Shown here: piece by piece, positions 23,907 to 34,286 of the stretch
Numbering within the stretch: position 1 is the stretch's first letter
Layout: every line of letters begins with the position of its first letter
From: Cryoendolithus antarcticus
Lineage: Eukaryota; Ascomycota; Dothideomycetes; Cladosporiales; Cladosporiaceae
Direction of reading: 5' to 3'
Length of the DNA stretch: 64,000 nucleotides
NCBI GenBank assembly: GCA_002077065.1
Contig: NAJO01000010.1
Location: 868,001-932,000, forward strand
Program-made: the position numbers and the translations under genes
The notes under the pieces: model-generated
Told to the model about the DNA's origin: nothing
What the model saw: the letters and a program-made list of their open reading frames with translations, nothing else
Database searches by the model: none

Positions 23907-26237
23907 TCACTTATCAGCGTTACTCGGCTGTAACGTATGCGTATGTCCCGGCGCCCGCTGCACAACCCCGTCCTCGTCCTGTCGACACACAAGCGCGTTC
24001 TGCACCCACGGATCAGCCAGGATATCTTCCATAGTCGCCCGCTTCCTCGGATCCAGCTCCAGCATGCGCCCAACAATATGTCTAGTCTCTCGCGGCAACA
24101 GGCGAAGTAAGCGCATCGGACCTTTGATTGTAGGCGCATCGGCTGTTTGAGTCGGCTCCCGAGACACGGGCTCAGACTTAGGTTGCGCGCTGTTATGGTG
24201 ATGGTGATGATGATGAGACTTCGAGTCATCACCGTTCTCATCATCAGCATTCGAAGGATTACGCGAGGCAGGCTCGGATTGTGAACCTCGCTTGCCATCT
24301 GATATTGTGGCTACTGAGCCTCGGGCTGTGCCTGGGGTGAGTGATTTTCGGTGAGCATCCAATTGCTTGTCCTGATCTGGATCTGGAGGCGAGATGAATA
24401 GGCGGTAGGAATTGTCAGACGTTCGCGGTGCTTTCCACGGGAATCGCCGCAAGGTCATGCAACAGAAGATGATTGCTATAGACCAGATGTCCGCAGGTCT
24501 TGGATCGTATCGTTGATTGTCGTATACTTCGGGTGCCAGGTACGGGTCAGATCCGACAACGCCTGGTGAATGTTAGTAAAGCTGCTGTGCCTAGGTAGAA
24601 CCATGTCTGCTTACCGGTTGCAAGTACAACATCGTTCTCGAATGGGTACCGGAACACCACCGCGCTCCCGAAATCAATCAACTTCATGATCCCGTGCTCG
24701 TTTACCACGACATTGTCCAGCTTGAGATCGCGATGTGCCAGACCCATCAAGTGTAAATAGCACACGCCACTCAAAATCTGCAACGTAGCGCACGTCACCT
24801 CCTCCCTGCCCATCTTTCCCGTCATGACAGTTGCAAACAGATCGTAAGGCGCATACTCCATGACTTCGAACCACTTGCCCTTTTCGTGTATGATATCGAT
24901 CGTCTCAATGACGTTGCCATGATGTAGCGTAGAGCCAATGCAGAACTCGGCCGTGACTTTCTTGTTGTACTCCCGCTCGCTCTCGTAGGCGTGTCGGTCT
25001 CGGAATTGCTTGACTGCGAATGTCGTACCGTCTCCCGTGCGTTTCATCAATCGCACCGAACCTCCCGCTCCAGACCCGAGCATCTTCCCGAATTTGCCGT
25101 ACTTCGTCTGCAGGCCATGGTCATCCGCGAAGGGTACGCTCTGCTGTACTGGCGCTACGCCATTCGGTGGTGTGCGTGTGCCATCGTTTTTCGGGTCCGT
25201 GATCGGGATGCGCTTCTCTTCCTTCTTTTCCTTGTCCTTATGCTTGTGATCGCCAAACTTGAAGAATCTCTTCAAATTCGATTTGCTGCCCGCAGACTTT
25301 TCAGGATTCCCATCATCACTGTGCTTCTTACCCCCGAAGAGACTCGATCGCTTATCGTCAAAGGTCGTCAGACTCACGCCACTTGCAGCTGATCTTGGCA
25401 ATGTCGATGCGGGTGTGATGTTCGGTACTTGTGCAGTTGCCTGCCCTGAATTCGTGAAGCCTTGCGAGGGATCTCGATTGCCGAACCGGAATCGCTGCTC
25501 GATGGAATCTGCAGGTGCTTGTGGTTTCGAAACAGTAGCTGGCTGTAAGGACGGCGTTCCAGGTGCAGGAGTTCCAGCTGGACTGATCTCTGTCGATCCC
25601 GGGCCGGAGTCCGCACTCGGTCCTATCGAGAAGCGAGGAGTATGCTTTGGGTGCGCCGGTACACCTGCCGTAGCTTCCGAGGACACAAGATTTGACGATC
25701 GATGCGGCGACGCGGATCGCTGTGGTGTCATGACTTCTGGTGCCGCCCGCGGCTGGTATATCGATCCCATTGAAGCTTTGCCATCCTTACTACGAGTGGC
25801 AGCTGGCGTGAGAGGTGGTGAATGAACGGCAGCCATCTTAGGGGAATGGTATGGTGAAGGATCTGTGGAGCCTACCGGCAACACTCTCCGACTAGGTGTA
25901 TTCGCACCTGATGGTACCTGCGTACTTGTCAGACCTTTGACTAGGACATTAGCAAGTGCTGACTCACCCTCGAAGCCGGGGCCGAGCCTGGGAGTGAGAC
26001 GGGCTCGAAGTTGTGGTGCTGCGCACGGGCTGACTGGATGTTGTTTCGCAGCGTTGTCTTGAGCTGTTGCAGCTCTGCTTCAGCCTCAGGATTGAGGTCA
26101 TCCCGTTCGCGGTCATTGCCGGTCAGACTCTCGACCACATGTAGATCGTCTGCTGCTGTGGGCGCAATGTCCTGGGTATGCTCCGCGAAGCGGACGCCTT
26201 GCATCTCCGCTCCAGGGTTCTCTCGCGGTATCGCCAT
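23907..26237 (-). CDS. SAT4: Serine/threonine protein kinase of the Sat4/Hal4-Hal5 family
   Basis: Fungal kinase family that controls plasma-membrane K+ and nutrient transporters and salt tolerance in yeast. Three exons: 26237-25968, 25917-24615 and 24562-23907 (introns of 50 and 52 nt with GTGAGT/CAG and GTAAGC..CTAAC..CAG), 742 aa. Residues 1-360 are Ser/Pro/Thr-rich and disordered. The kinase domain starts near 362: glycine loop [12 protein letters not shown]-type lysine FAVKQF, catalytic loop [12 protein letters not shown] (about 486), IDFGSA (about 506) and SDPYLAPEV. Between the C-lobe helices there is a long insertion with an eight-histidine run at about 641-648, followed by the normal end [17 protein letters not shown]. 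The wording around YCIGSTL/DYDLF-like motifs (here [28 protein letters not shown]) points to Sat4 rather than Npr1. Confidence 0.88.
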
Positions 26238-27315
26238 GTCCGCGAAGGGTGTGGGATTTCACCTCAGATACAATGCAAATCCTGCTGAGATATCCTCCTG
26301 CTGGACCTTTGACCGCAATGTCTTGCGGTGCCTCGACAGATGTCCTCCGCGCTGGTCCCGCAGTATCCGGACTTGAACCTTCAATCGATGTTGCCTCCTC
26401 GTGACCAATATATAGCGGAACGATACCTCGCGACAGGTCGATGAATGTCCAAGTCTATCAGTAATCCTCGTTGATGACCGGCTACTGCCCGCTCAACCGA
26501 GCAACGGTCCAGCTACCGAGAAGAAGCTTTTTTGCTGCAGCTCTGAGCGATCCTATGACTGAGGGAGGCCTGAGGTCAGCTGTCCTAGCCGAAGCACTGC
26601 CTCGGCCGTTAAAATCTGCAATGTGAATAATGTCAGGACGGCGGAGGAACAGCAGTGGTGTGAGTGGGTGACTCGACGCCAACACGTTGAAGACAGTGAG
26701 AGAAGAAGTCCAAACACCCCGGCCGATCAAGCACCGCTGACTGATGGTGGGGCAGCCTGCGATGGCCGGATTGGGAATGCCGTGCCTTTCTCACGTCAGG
26801 ATGGACGACGAGACTTTGCAGATTGATCATCGTCCCGCCATGTCCGGCGATTGTATATCTATCTACACTCCTCTCACCGCTGTGTGCAAAGTCATTCATG
26901 GTCCTTTGTGCTTCTTCCCGCACCGCCGTTGGGAGAAGCAGTGACACTTCAATGCCACCTCCGCCGAGCTTAGCCCGCCGATAACGGCCCAGCAGAAAAC
27001 ATTTTACCCTCTCAACGTCGAATGCCGTCGTACGTGTTTCGTGTGTACGCGCTCCAGTCGCACGATTGATCTAACCTTCGCCCAACTCGCGACACGATGC
27101 CGCACGTGCTAAAGTGGCGCGTATCTCGCATGCAGCCACAAGGCTTGCCTGAGCTCATGCCCCTGCAAGCTTGCAGATCTGTGCAGCGGCTCGCCAGACT
27201 GCTAGCATGTGACAGTTGGGTATTGTGCAGAGAGTCACAGCGACATGGATGATCTACTAGTTGGAGTGAGCCCACGCGGTGTCCGTCAAGCTGTTTCACG
27301 GCATTGACGTCTGGG
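26238..27315. promoter_or_regulatory. Upstream region of the SAT4-type kinase gene
   Basis: This 1078-bp stretch lies between two minus-strand genes. A CAATATATA string at 26406-26414 reads TATATATTG on the minus strand, about 170 bp upstream of the kinase ATG, and could be its TATA element. No gene, RNA or repeat was recognised otherwise. Confidence 0.4.
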
Positions 27316-29123
27316 TCAGTTCTCCACGTCATCCACGGCTTCCGTAAGGGACGCGTCCACATACTTGTATTTGATATCATAGACCCATTCCGTGCTCTCG
27401 GTAAGCTGGATATCGCGCGTCCAGCGCTGGCAAGTATTGCGAGACCACCCAATACTGGGCATCGCGATGATAGTCTCGGTCACATCTGTACCGCCAAGTG
27501 TCTCAGCATGCTGAATACAGATCACTGGAATGGTGTAGCGGACATCGCTGAGCGGGAATTCAACACTGCGTAAGGAGTCCCGTGATGGGGAATCGAGTGA
27601 TGGACGGCGAAGTCTTGTCATGTCTGCAGGCGTAAAGAACCGTAACGACCCGTACTGCTCAGCCGAAGCCGAAGCGCCTACCCTGCCGAGTCGAATCCAG
27701 TATCTGTTGTCCCATAGGTGCCAAGAACTCCATGTGACGATTGTTGCAGAGGATTCGGTCGAGGATGGAAGCTTCAGGAGAACATCAGTGCTGCCCTTCG
27801 AGATGCTGCTTGGCATCTGTCTGTGCATCGTGAACACCGCCGTGGAGGCCGATGTCTCGCGAGCTGCGAGAGTGACGCCAGCAACGCTGACTTTGCAAAC
27901 AGCTTCAGCCGAAGTGTGTGCGAACGAGAGTAGATTAGAAAGAGCGCTGTATATTGCGGCGCGATCCACCATTTTTTGAGGCGTCACGAGATTAAGCATC
28001 TTCCTTAGAAATAAGATCAGACCATCCGAAAAGTCGTCGCCCAAGTTCGCGACATCAACTAGAGATAAGGTACAGGTGAGTGAGCCCGCTCGAGGATCAA
28101 GCCGCACGTTGGCTTTATCGAAGAGTTGACGAGTTTTCTGCAGCATATTCTCTTGTCGTGTGCGGACATTACGTGCGAGGGTGAGAAGTCTTGATCGTCG
28201 CAGCGCCAATGGGAGTGCTTCAGTAGCATGGAGTGGCCTGATTGTGTTCCGCAAGGCCAAAGTTTGATCCGCATTTGTCTGATCCTCGAACCAAGCAGTG
28301 TTGGCACTTATACAGATATCGATGAGTCGCTGTTTGTTGTACGACAACAGCGGGCGCAGTACCCTGATTCCATCCCCTACCGTCGATAAGCGAACTGGCT
28401 GCACAGGCGGTTCAGTGAGCTCAGAACTCGACGCGACATTCTTTTGCTCAGTAATTGGCGCGAGATAGTCGTGTTTCAATCGCTGCGACATCTCGGAGCA
28501 GCTCACTCCATATACATCTTCACATTCTGGGATCAGCGCCCCTGATCGCATGCCGGCGAGCCCAGCGCCGAGACGTCCACTTACGATCCGCACAAGAACA
28601 CTCTCGGCCTGATCGTCCGCATGATGGCCAACGAGGAGATGGCGTGCACCCGCATCTCTGCAAGCCTTGCCCAGGGCCTGATAGCGCAGTCTCCGCGCGG
28701 CTGACTCGACGTTAGCGATGCCATCGGCGTGCCTGAGACCGGTCCAGTCAAGAGTGAGCAGTTGGGAGTCTATGTCCAGCGAAGCCAAATTCGCGAGTAC
28801 TTTGTGCGCCTCGTCTGTACTGTCATCGCGTAATTTGTGATCCACAACGAATGCGGTAAAGGTTGGCCATTGGGCACCAGATGTCTTTCGAGCAGCAGCG
28901 CAGAGGGTAACTAGGGCCATGGAGTCCACGCCTCCGCTGACCGCAATCCCTGGCGTGTTGTAAGTAACTATTTCGACTAACGCGATGACAGGCTCATCTC
29001 ACCGACGCGTGCAGGCGTCAAGGCTCCTTGCCCTTGCCATGCGTGCTCGAGTATACGCTTGAACTCCACCACATCGACGCCGGCAGACTGTGGCGAGAGC
29101 AGTCTCCGTGTAGCTCTGAACAT
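27316..29123 (-). CDS. TilS-like tRNA(Ile)-lysidine synthase (PP-loop ATPase), probably mitochondrial
   Basis: TilS enzymes use ATP and lysine to convert C34 of tRNA-Ile(CAU) to lysidine. Two exons: 29123-29003 and 28949-27316; the 53-nt intron has GTGAGA and GCCAG ends and phase 1. Only with this splice is the PP-loop complete: RVGIAVSGGVDSMALV at about residues 39-54. Further family motifs follow: FVVDHKLRDDS, ESAARRLRYQAL, and the HHADDQAESVLVRI block with the conserved GLAGM. The product is 584 aa, longer than bacterial TilS N-domains, with a divergent C-terminal half. The start MFRATRRLLSPQ is basic and free of acidic residues, like a mitochondrial presequence, which fits a role in organelle tRNA modification. 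Substrate specificity is inferred from the family. Confidence 0.85.
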
Positions 29124-30576
29124 GCCATATTACGTGTACATATGATGTTGTTGGATGGTATCGCGAAGTCTATGGTGAAGTGGAAGGTCAACATGCAAGG
29201 TGGTGCACGGAGATCTGCATGCCTGAGGCCTGATTGCCTGCAGGAGTAAGTAAAGGTAAATCTAAGGCTGATGAGATCGATTAATTGTATTGCCACATGC
29301 GCAATGCGTTAAGCTGCATATGCTTCCTACGCATCGGTCTGTACCTGCGTTCACAATAAGGAATCCCCACCGATGCGTTGTGATGAACCGCACCCCAAGG
29401 CCTATGCCATCGTCGCCACATCGGCGAGAAGACAATACTCTGGCCAGTCCACCGACTCCACAAGTGAGCGAACTAAACTGTTGCACTCGGTAATGGTCCA
29501 ACATGACTCGAGAGAACATTGCGCTCACAGTCTCCTCCTGCAACACGCAAACATCTTAGGTTTGCATGGCAGTCACTCACATAGTAGTGGCCAGGCCGTG
29601 CCAGGCGCAGACATGCGGTGGCGGTGTGCAGCAATAAGCGTGCTACAAAGTCCCAAGCGCCGGCCCCATCATCGACCACGCGATCGGCTAGCGTGCGGCA
29701 AGAGTGCAGCGTGCAGGTAGGTGCAACCGGCGGGTCAGGAACGCGGGCGCATGCGACGGGGCGCATCGTATCGTACGCTGCGCGGCTTTGGCCGAGCGCC
29801 AGTCTGACCATGTGATCACTCGTTTCACATCGCCTCCATAAGCGCAGCTAACCGGCGTCCCAATGGCTTCGAGAAGTCTCGGGGTTGGGCGGTCGAAACA
29901 AGTGTGCTATTTCCTGCGATGGCCGGGAAGTTTGAGGGCGGCGCAGCCAGATCGGCGTGCGGAAACGTCTGGTCTGCTTGCGCCAGAGCGGGTGTGGCCT
30001 GTGCAGAGAGGGCTGAGCGTCATCTGCATCCTGGCATGCAGAGACCCTGGGGCAGATGTGGTCGTTTTGCAAGGTCATATGGCACTGCTAGTGATGCGCT
30101 CTCATCAGTCATCTGGGCCAGAGTCGACCAGATCGTCAGTACAGCGTTCAAAAGTGGTTTTGTATGACTACAGTCGACCATAGCTAATCCTTTCCGGTCG
30201 CTGTGGCATCATTAAATGGTGTTGTTAAAGCAAAGCCGCCTTCGAATTCTGGCAGAAGGCAGGTACGCACCATGCCCAAAGCGGTCAAGTGGGATGCACT
30301 TGCCTCCTGCTAGCGGGACGATACAACACCACGCCCACCCTCCATCTTCCTCCACGTCCACCATCAATCTTTACACATCACTCCCGTTACGACGACTCCG
30401 ACCACATCGATTACACATTCATGTTATAATACAGCCTTACGCCATACACCCCTCAAGACACACCCTTCCTCCTAATACTCCCGAACTCGGCGCCTCCTTT
30501 GTTGTGACAAATCCACCCGCCGCTTCACCCCTCTCCTTGCGAATCGAGACCAGACACTCCAACAAAGAAAATCAAC
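29124..30576. promoter_or_regulatory. Divergent intergenic region with a pyrimidine-rich leader
   Basis: This 1453-bp region lies between the TilS-like gene (minus) and the gene at 30577 (plus). About 30320-30560 is rich in C, T and A with repeated CCACC/TCCTCC/CATCAATC-type strings, as in long 5' UTRs of fungal regulatory genes. The ORFs here (29473-29811 minus and others) look accidental. No RNA genes were seen. Confidence 0.4.
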
Positions 30577-31206
30577 ATGTCGAACCAGTACTATGGTATC
30601 CAACAGTACCACTCGTTACCGCACACATCCCACGGACACCATGGACGCTCACGGAGAGGTCCGCGCATCTCGTCGCAGAATGCGCACAGACAATACAAGC
30701 CGCAGCGAAGTCCGAAAGAGGTTCCCGAGACGCCAGTGTACTCCGAGTACTTGCAACGCTTAGAAGCGGCAATGAGCTTCGAGTTTGACGATGATGAGCT
30801 ATTTTGCCCGTTCAATCTCTTGACTGAGGATGACGTATGTGTGAATGCTGTCGTATCAGCCGCACCGGCACTTGCTAACAGTGCCTTTCAGCTGCAATCA
30901 ATACACTCCTCATCTGGCTCCGATCGCGCATCGCTGTCGTCAAACTCACCTGACAGCTCGCCGGTACAGCATCAAGTGCAGCCTACGCCGTCTTTCTCAT
31001 TCTCGAGTGCGACGAACTCTTTCAACCCTGCGCCTACGAACTACCAGCACCAAAACATGAAGCTGCATCAGCCTATGGCGCAGCGCACTCGGAACGCGAT
31101 TCCGATTGTCGACCCTTCGACTCGATCAATCGCAAGCCCACCGCTGAGCGTTAGCCCGAATCGCCAGCAGCAGATGCAGCAGCAGTACATGTCGCGCCGT
31201 TGGTAA
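30577..31206 (+). CDS. Fungal-specific hypothetical protein, low complexity, one in-frame intron
   Basis: Exons 30577-30834 and 30892-31206 give 190 aa. The 57-nt intron has a GTATGT donor, TTGCTAAC branch site and TTTCAG acceptor. It contains no stop and is a multiple of three, so the unspliced frame also stays open (209 aa). The spliced product reads LLTEDD-LQSIHSSSGSDRASLSS, smoother than the read-through version. The N-terminus is Tyr/Gln/His-rich (MSNQYYGIQQYHSLPHT), then RRGPRISSQNAHRQ, an acidic patch FEFDDDELFCPF, a Ser-rich core and a Gln-rich end QQQMQQQYMSRRW. I recognise no domain; similar short proteins seem to occur widely in Pezizomycotina, but I cannot name a function. It is probably regulatory and disordered. 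Confidence 0.65.
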   Translation: MSNQYYGIQQYHSLPHTSHGHHGRSRRGPRISSQNAHRQYKPQRSPKEVPETPVYSEYLQRLEAAMSFEFDDDELFCPFNLLTEDDVCVNAVVSAAPALANSAFQLQSIHSSSGSDRASLSSNSPDSSPVQHQVQPTPSFSFSSATNSFNPAPTNYQHQNMKLHQPMAQRTRNAIPIVDPSTRSIASPPLSVSPNRQQQMQQQYMSRRW

Positions 31207-32055
31207 GATGCTGTGAGACATGTACTGCTTTGCTTGCTGCTGCTGGCGTTTTGCGTTGCCCTCAGCGAGGCTTTCTCTCTGTGAGCATAACTTTACGACT
31301 TCTTTTGATATCCGGACTTTGGCTCACGAGCCCCTCTGGACGGTAGCGTCACCTCAGCAGCAGCGGCATAGCATCATGATACTTAGGCGTACACAGCGAA
31401 AGGAACTGAATGATACAACGATGCTTGTTCGGCATTCTGGGAAGGGTTTTGGGGATGTGGCACATCTGACTTTACCACTCCGACACAAAATATAGGAAAG
31501 CACGGCGATCAGGGTGCGGGTTTGTTTTGGACTTTGTACATGAGTGCGGCATGGATCGGTTCTGACATGGACCAAGCGGGCGGAGTTTCTGATCTATACC
31601 CTACGGTAGGGCATGCGATCCGATATGAGGACTGGCACGGTCATTAGAGTTTTCCGCGATGTACTTCATATCTCTCTGCCCTTTGCTTGCGGGCAATGTG
31701 GCTAGGCATTAGGAATCAGAGTCATGACTATTACCTTCAATTCCGTCTCCACGTGGTGTACAGAATAAGGACACCGAAGTAGCGGCTATCCAACGCAGTC
31801 TGCATTACTCTAGCAGGCACTTGTGCTCAAGCTCTACGTCTGAATCAAAAGGACCTCAGACTGTGCGACACCTTACATGTATGCCATCCATTTCCGCTCG
31901 GTTTCAGTGACGTAGAGACAGACTTCACTCTAGCTTTCCCCACAAATCGAGTAGTATTAGAAGCACAGACATATCGTTCATTGTTTCTCATTCGAAGGCA
32001 TGTTCATGGAATGACTTGATTGATCTCCATTGTTGTATCCTCCCAATCGCCCACC
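31207..32055. other. Intergenic region between two plus-strand genes
   Basis: This 849-bp stretch holds the 3' flank of the gene ending at 31206 and the upstream region of the next. No gene, RNA or repeat was recognised. Confidence 0.4.
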
Positions 32056-33372
32056 ATGGTCCTCGCCGAAGCCTCCGCCCCACCAGACTCCTTTCCCTCC
32101 GACGCCCCTCCCTCCTCGGATCTCGACCCATATGCCTCTTCCTCGCCCACATCCGATGGCGGGACCTACACCACCATTCCCATAACACCGACCCAGTCAA
32201 TAACACTCAATCTAAGCACCCTCCCCCATCCCGTCGGCCCACTTGGTCTTCCCGCCCCTCAACCCGCGATTCTCACCTCAGCTGTCCAGGACTCATGTCG
32301 ATTCGCGGCCCAGGTCCTCAATCGCCCGGCCACGCAGCAAGAAGCAGAAGCATTCGCCTACCATTCCGCGAAGAGCTTCCGGATCGCCTCTTTTGGCGCA
32401 CCGGTCGGCACAGCTCTAGCTATGTATCAATGTTTCAGGACGAGGAAGGTGTTCCGCTTTCCTGGGTATACGCCGTTCAAGGAAGGGAGTCGATTCACAT
32501 CGGAGCGTTTCTTCAACTTTGGCGGGCGAAGGGCGTTGATCATGTGGCATAGTAGCCGCGCTCTGGCATACGCGCTGCTTGGGAGTACGCTGGGTAGTGT
32601 GTTCTTCGGCAGCTATGCTATCAGCGTCTCCCTCGTCGGCCGCGCTACAGATCCTCGGTTGAAGGACTTCTCGGACGCCTTGAAAAAGATGCAGCAGCAG
32701 GGGAAGAGTGTCAGGGAGGCTAGGGCGGGCATGGCGAAGAGTGCTAGCGAGAGTCAAGAGAATATGAGCACGACGCAGAATGAGACTTATGATATGGCAC
32801 GGCAGAGGCGGATGGCGCAGAAAACGGCAAGATATGGGAAGGAGAGGGAGGATGTGATGAGGCAGATGGCCGGTGAGAGTCCGACGGGAGGTCCATTTGA
32901 TAGCGAGTATGGAGCGGCGGAGATGGACACTGGGATGATGAGTGATGCGCAGCTGAGCGTACAGCAGACGAGGCAGGATGAGGAGTATCGCGCTACAAGT
33001 ACCGAGAGTGTACAAAGTGTGCAGCAAGCATCGCCAATGCAGCAGTCGCCGAGTCCGAGAGCTACATCTCCATCTTCCTCAACATCCTCAACATCAGACC
33101 CACAGAGTGGAGGTGTGTGGGAACGTCTAAGGCGAGAAGCAGCCGCTGGCAAGAGCAACGCAGGGACGACTACGGCCGGTAATCGGCGACCAAGTAACAC
33201 TGTGTCCGAGCAAAAACAGGGCTCGACGCTAGGTGATTCGTTCGCGTTCTCGGACTCGAACGACGATCGGCAGACATGGCGAGCTGAGGCACAGCGCGAA
33301 TTCGATGCTAGGATGGACCAAGAGAGACAAGGAAAAGACTTTGAGACTGGGAGAGGAGGGAAGAAGTGGTAG
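32056..33372 (+). CDS. Conserved-looking membrane protein of unknown function
   Basis: Single exon of 438 aa. I start at the ATG at 32056 in a strong context (CCACCATGG); the open frame extends 12 codons further only from a TTG. Residues 1-60 are Pro/Ser-rich. Two hydrophobic segments follow: SFGAPVGTALAMYQCF (about 118-133) and RALAYALLGSTLGSVFFGSY (about 175-194), with a basic loop FRTRKVFRFPGY between them. After the membrane region comes a charged, coiled-coil-prone stretch (DPRLKDFSDALKKMQQQGKS; RMAQKTARYGKEREDVMRQM), then a Ser/Gln-rich segment and an acidic-basic end QERQGKDFETGRGGKKW. This layout would suit a mitochondrial or ER membrane protein with a soluble helical tail, but I do not recognise the family. 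Confidence 0.7.
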   Translation: MVLAEASAPPDSFPSDAPPSSDLDPYASSSPTSDGGTYTTIPITPTQSITLNLSTLPHPVGPLGLPAPQPAILTSAVQDSCRFAAQVLNRPATQQEAEAFAYHSAKSFRIASFGAPVGTALAMYQCFRTRKVFRFPGYTPFKEGSRFTSERFFNFGGRRALIMWHSSRALAYALLGSTLGSVFFGSYAISVSLVGRATDPRLKDFSDALKKMQQQGKSVREARAGMAKSASESQENMSTTQNETYDMARQRRMAQKTARYGKEREDVMRQMAGESPTGGPFDSEYGAAEMDTGMMSDAQLSVQQTRQDEEYRATSTESVQSVQQASPMQQSPSPRATSPSSSTSSTSDPQSGGVWERLRREAAAGKSNAGTTTAGNRRPSNTVSEQKQGSTLGDSFAFSDSNDDRQTWRAEAQREFDARMDQERQGKDFETGRGGKKW

Positions 33373-33596
33373 GACTGTGTTCCTAAAATGCAAAGCTCCT
33401 CCGAAATCCAAACTCCCACGAAAATTCCACGCGCTCCGGACGGCACTATGGCTTTTCCTCGCGCCCCAAATCCATTGCGCCAACGCTCGCATGCAGTAAA
33501 GTCACCAGCTTAGCCTCTCAGACAGCCATCCCCGCACGCACCAGACTCAATGCATCTTACTTCGAGAAACGCCGGGTCAGAATCCCAATGCTGGAC

Positions 33597-34061
33597 TCAG
33601 AGCTCGAGTCGCTTGACCCATCGCTCGACCTCCGTCACATCCTCCTCGCTAAACACCTGGCCTGCTCTTGCCAACTCCCTCACCGTCTCCGCAATACTTC
33701 GACAAGTCTCCAGTCGCACGCTAGGTACCAGATCCGCGGGCTCGATTACATCAACGTCTGCGAGATCCAGGGTCTTGTCCTCTTGTGTTCGAGGATGGAG
33801 GACAGAGCGGTAGATTTTGTTCCGCAATGTTGCCGGCAAGAGTGCCAGAGGCTGTGAAGGCAGAGAAGTGGTTGATCGAGATGATGACTTAGTTGACATG
33901 GTGGAGGATGCTTTGCTGTTGGGTCTTGAACGCCGGAAGAGACTTATGGATCGGAGTGATGGGCGCGGACTCGGACTTGAATCGGCGCGGAAGGCGTAGT
34001 GCGATGGTGTGTCTGTGTGGGTTGCTGGGAGTGTAGAGACGACGGACATGATTGAGAACAT
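33597..34061 (-). CDS. Small hypothetical protein with an F-box-like LRNKIY motif
   Basis: The 154-aa model starts MFSIMSVVSTLPATHTD at 34061. The frame runs further upstream, but that extension reads through a TATATATAA string (34278-34286), which looks like the promoter rather than coding DNA. Residues 1-75 are Ser/Arg-rich (SLRSISLFRRSRPNSKAS). The C-terminal half contains LALLPATLRNKIYRSVL, close to the LP..LRN.IY..vL pattern of small Dothideomycete F-box-like proteins, then DLVPSVRLETCRSIAETVRE. Function unknown; an adaptor in ubiquitin ligation is one possibility. It is convergent with the gene ending at 33372. Start and exon structure are uncertain. Confidence 0.5.
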   Translation of the reverse strand: MFSIMSVVSTLPATHTDTPSHYAFRADSSPSPRPSLRSISLFRRSRPNSKASSTMSTKSSSRSTTSLPSQPLALLPATLRNKIYRSVLHPRTQEDKTLDLADVDVIEPADLVPSVRLETCRSIAETVRELARAGQVFSEEDVTEVERWVKRLEL

Positions 34062-34277
34062 CGCTGCTGATATAGGTCCGACGGGTCGAGTGGGTCTGTA
34101 AGCCCGATGATGCGATGCTCTGACTCCGAAGGCTAGTAGCTGCTTGTACAGCAACGCTAGGCTTGCGAGGTTCGATGGAGTAAGCCGTGTACTCTGTAGG
34201 GCGGAGAAGGTGTTCGAAGATCTTAGTTTGCAATGGTGGATTTGTACATATGACATCTGGGCCGAAGGATCGGCGTG

Positions 34278-34286
34278 TATATATAA
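34278..34286 (-). promoter_or_regulatory. Candidate TATA box for the small F-box-like gene
   Basis: TATATATAA on the plus strand (TTATATATA on the minus strand) lies about 217 bp upstream of the chosen ATG at 34061, in otherwise mixed sequence. Its position supports transcription starting downstream and argues against coding use of the upstream frame. Confidence 0.4.

Noticed and set aside
29473..29811. 113-residue minus-strand ORF in the gap before 30577
   Set aside because: Cys/Ala/Arg-rich random-looking translation, no splice logic, no family resemblance.
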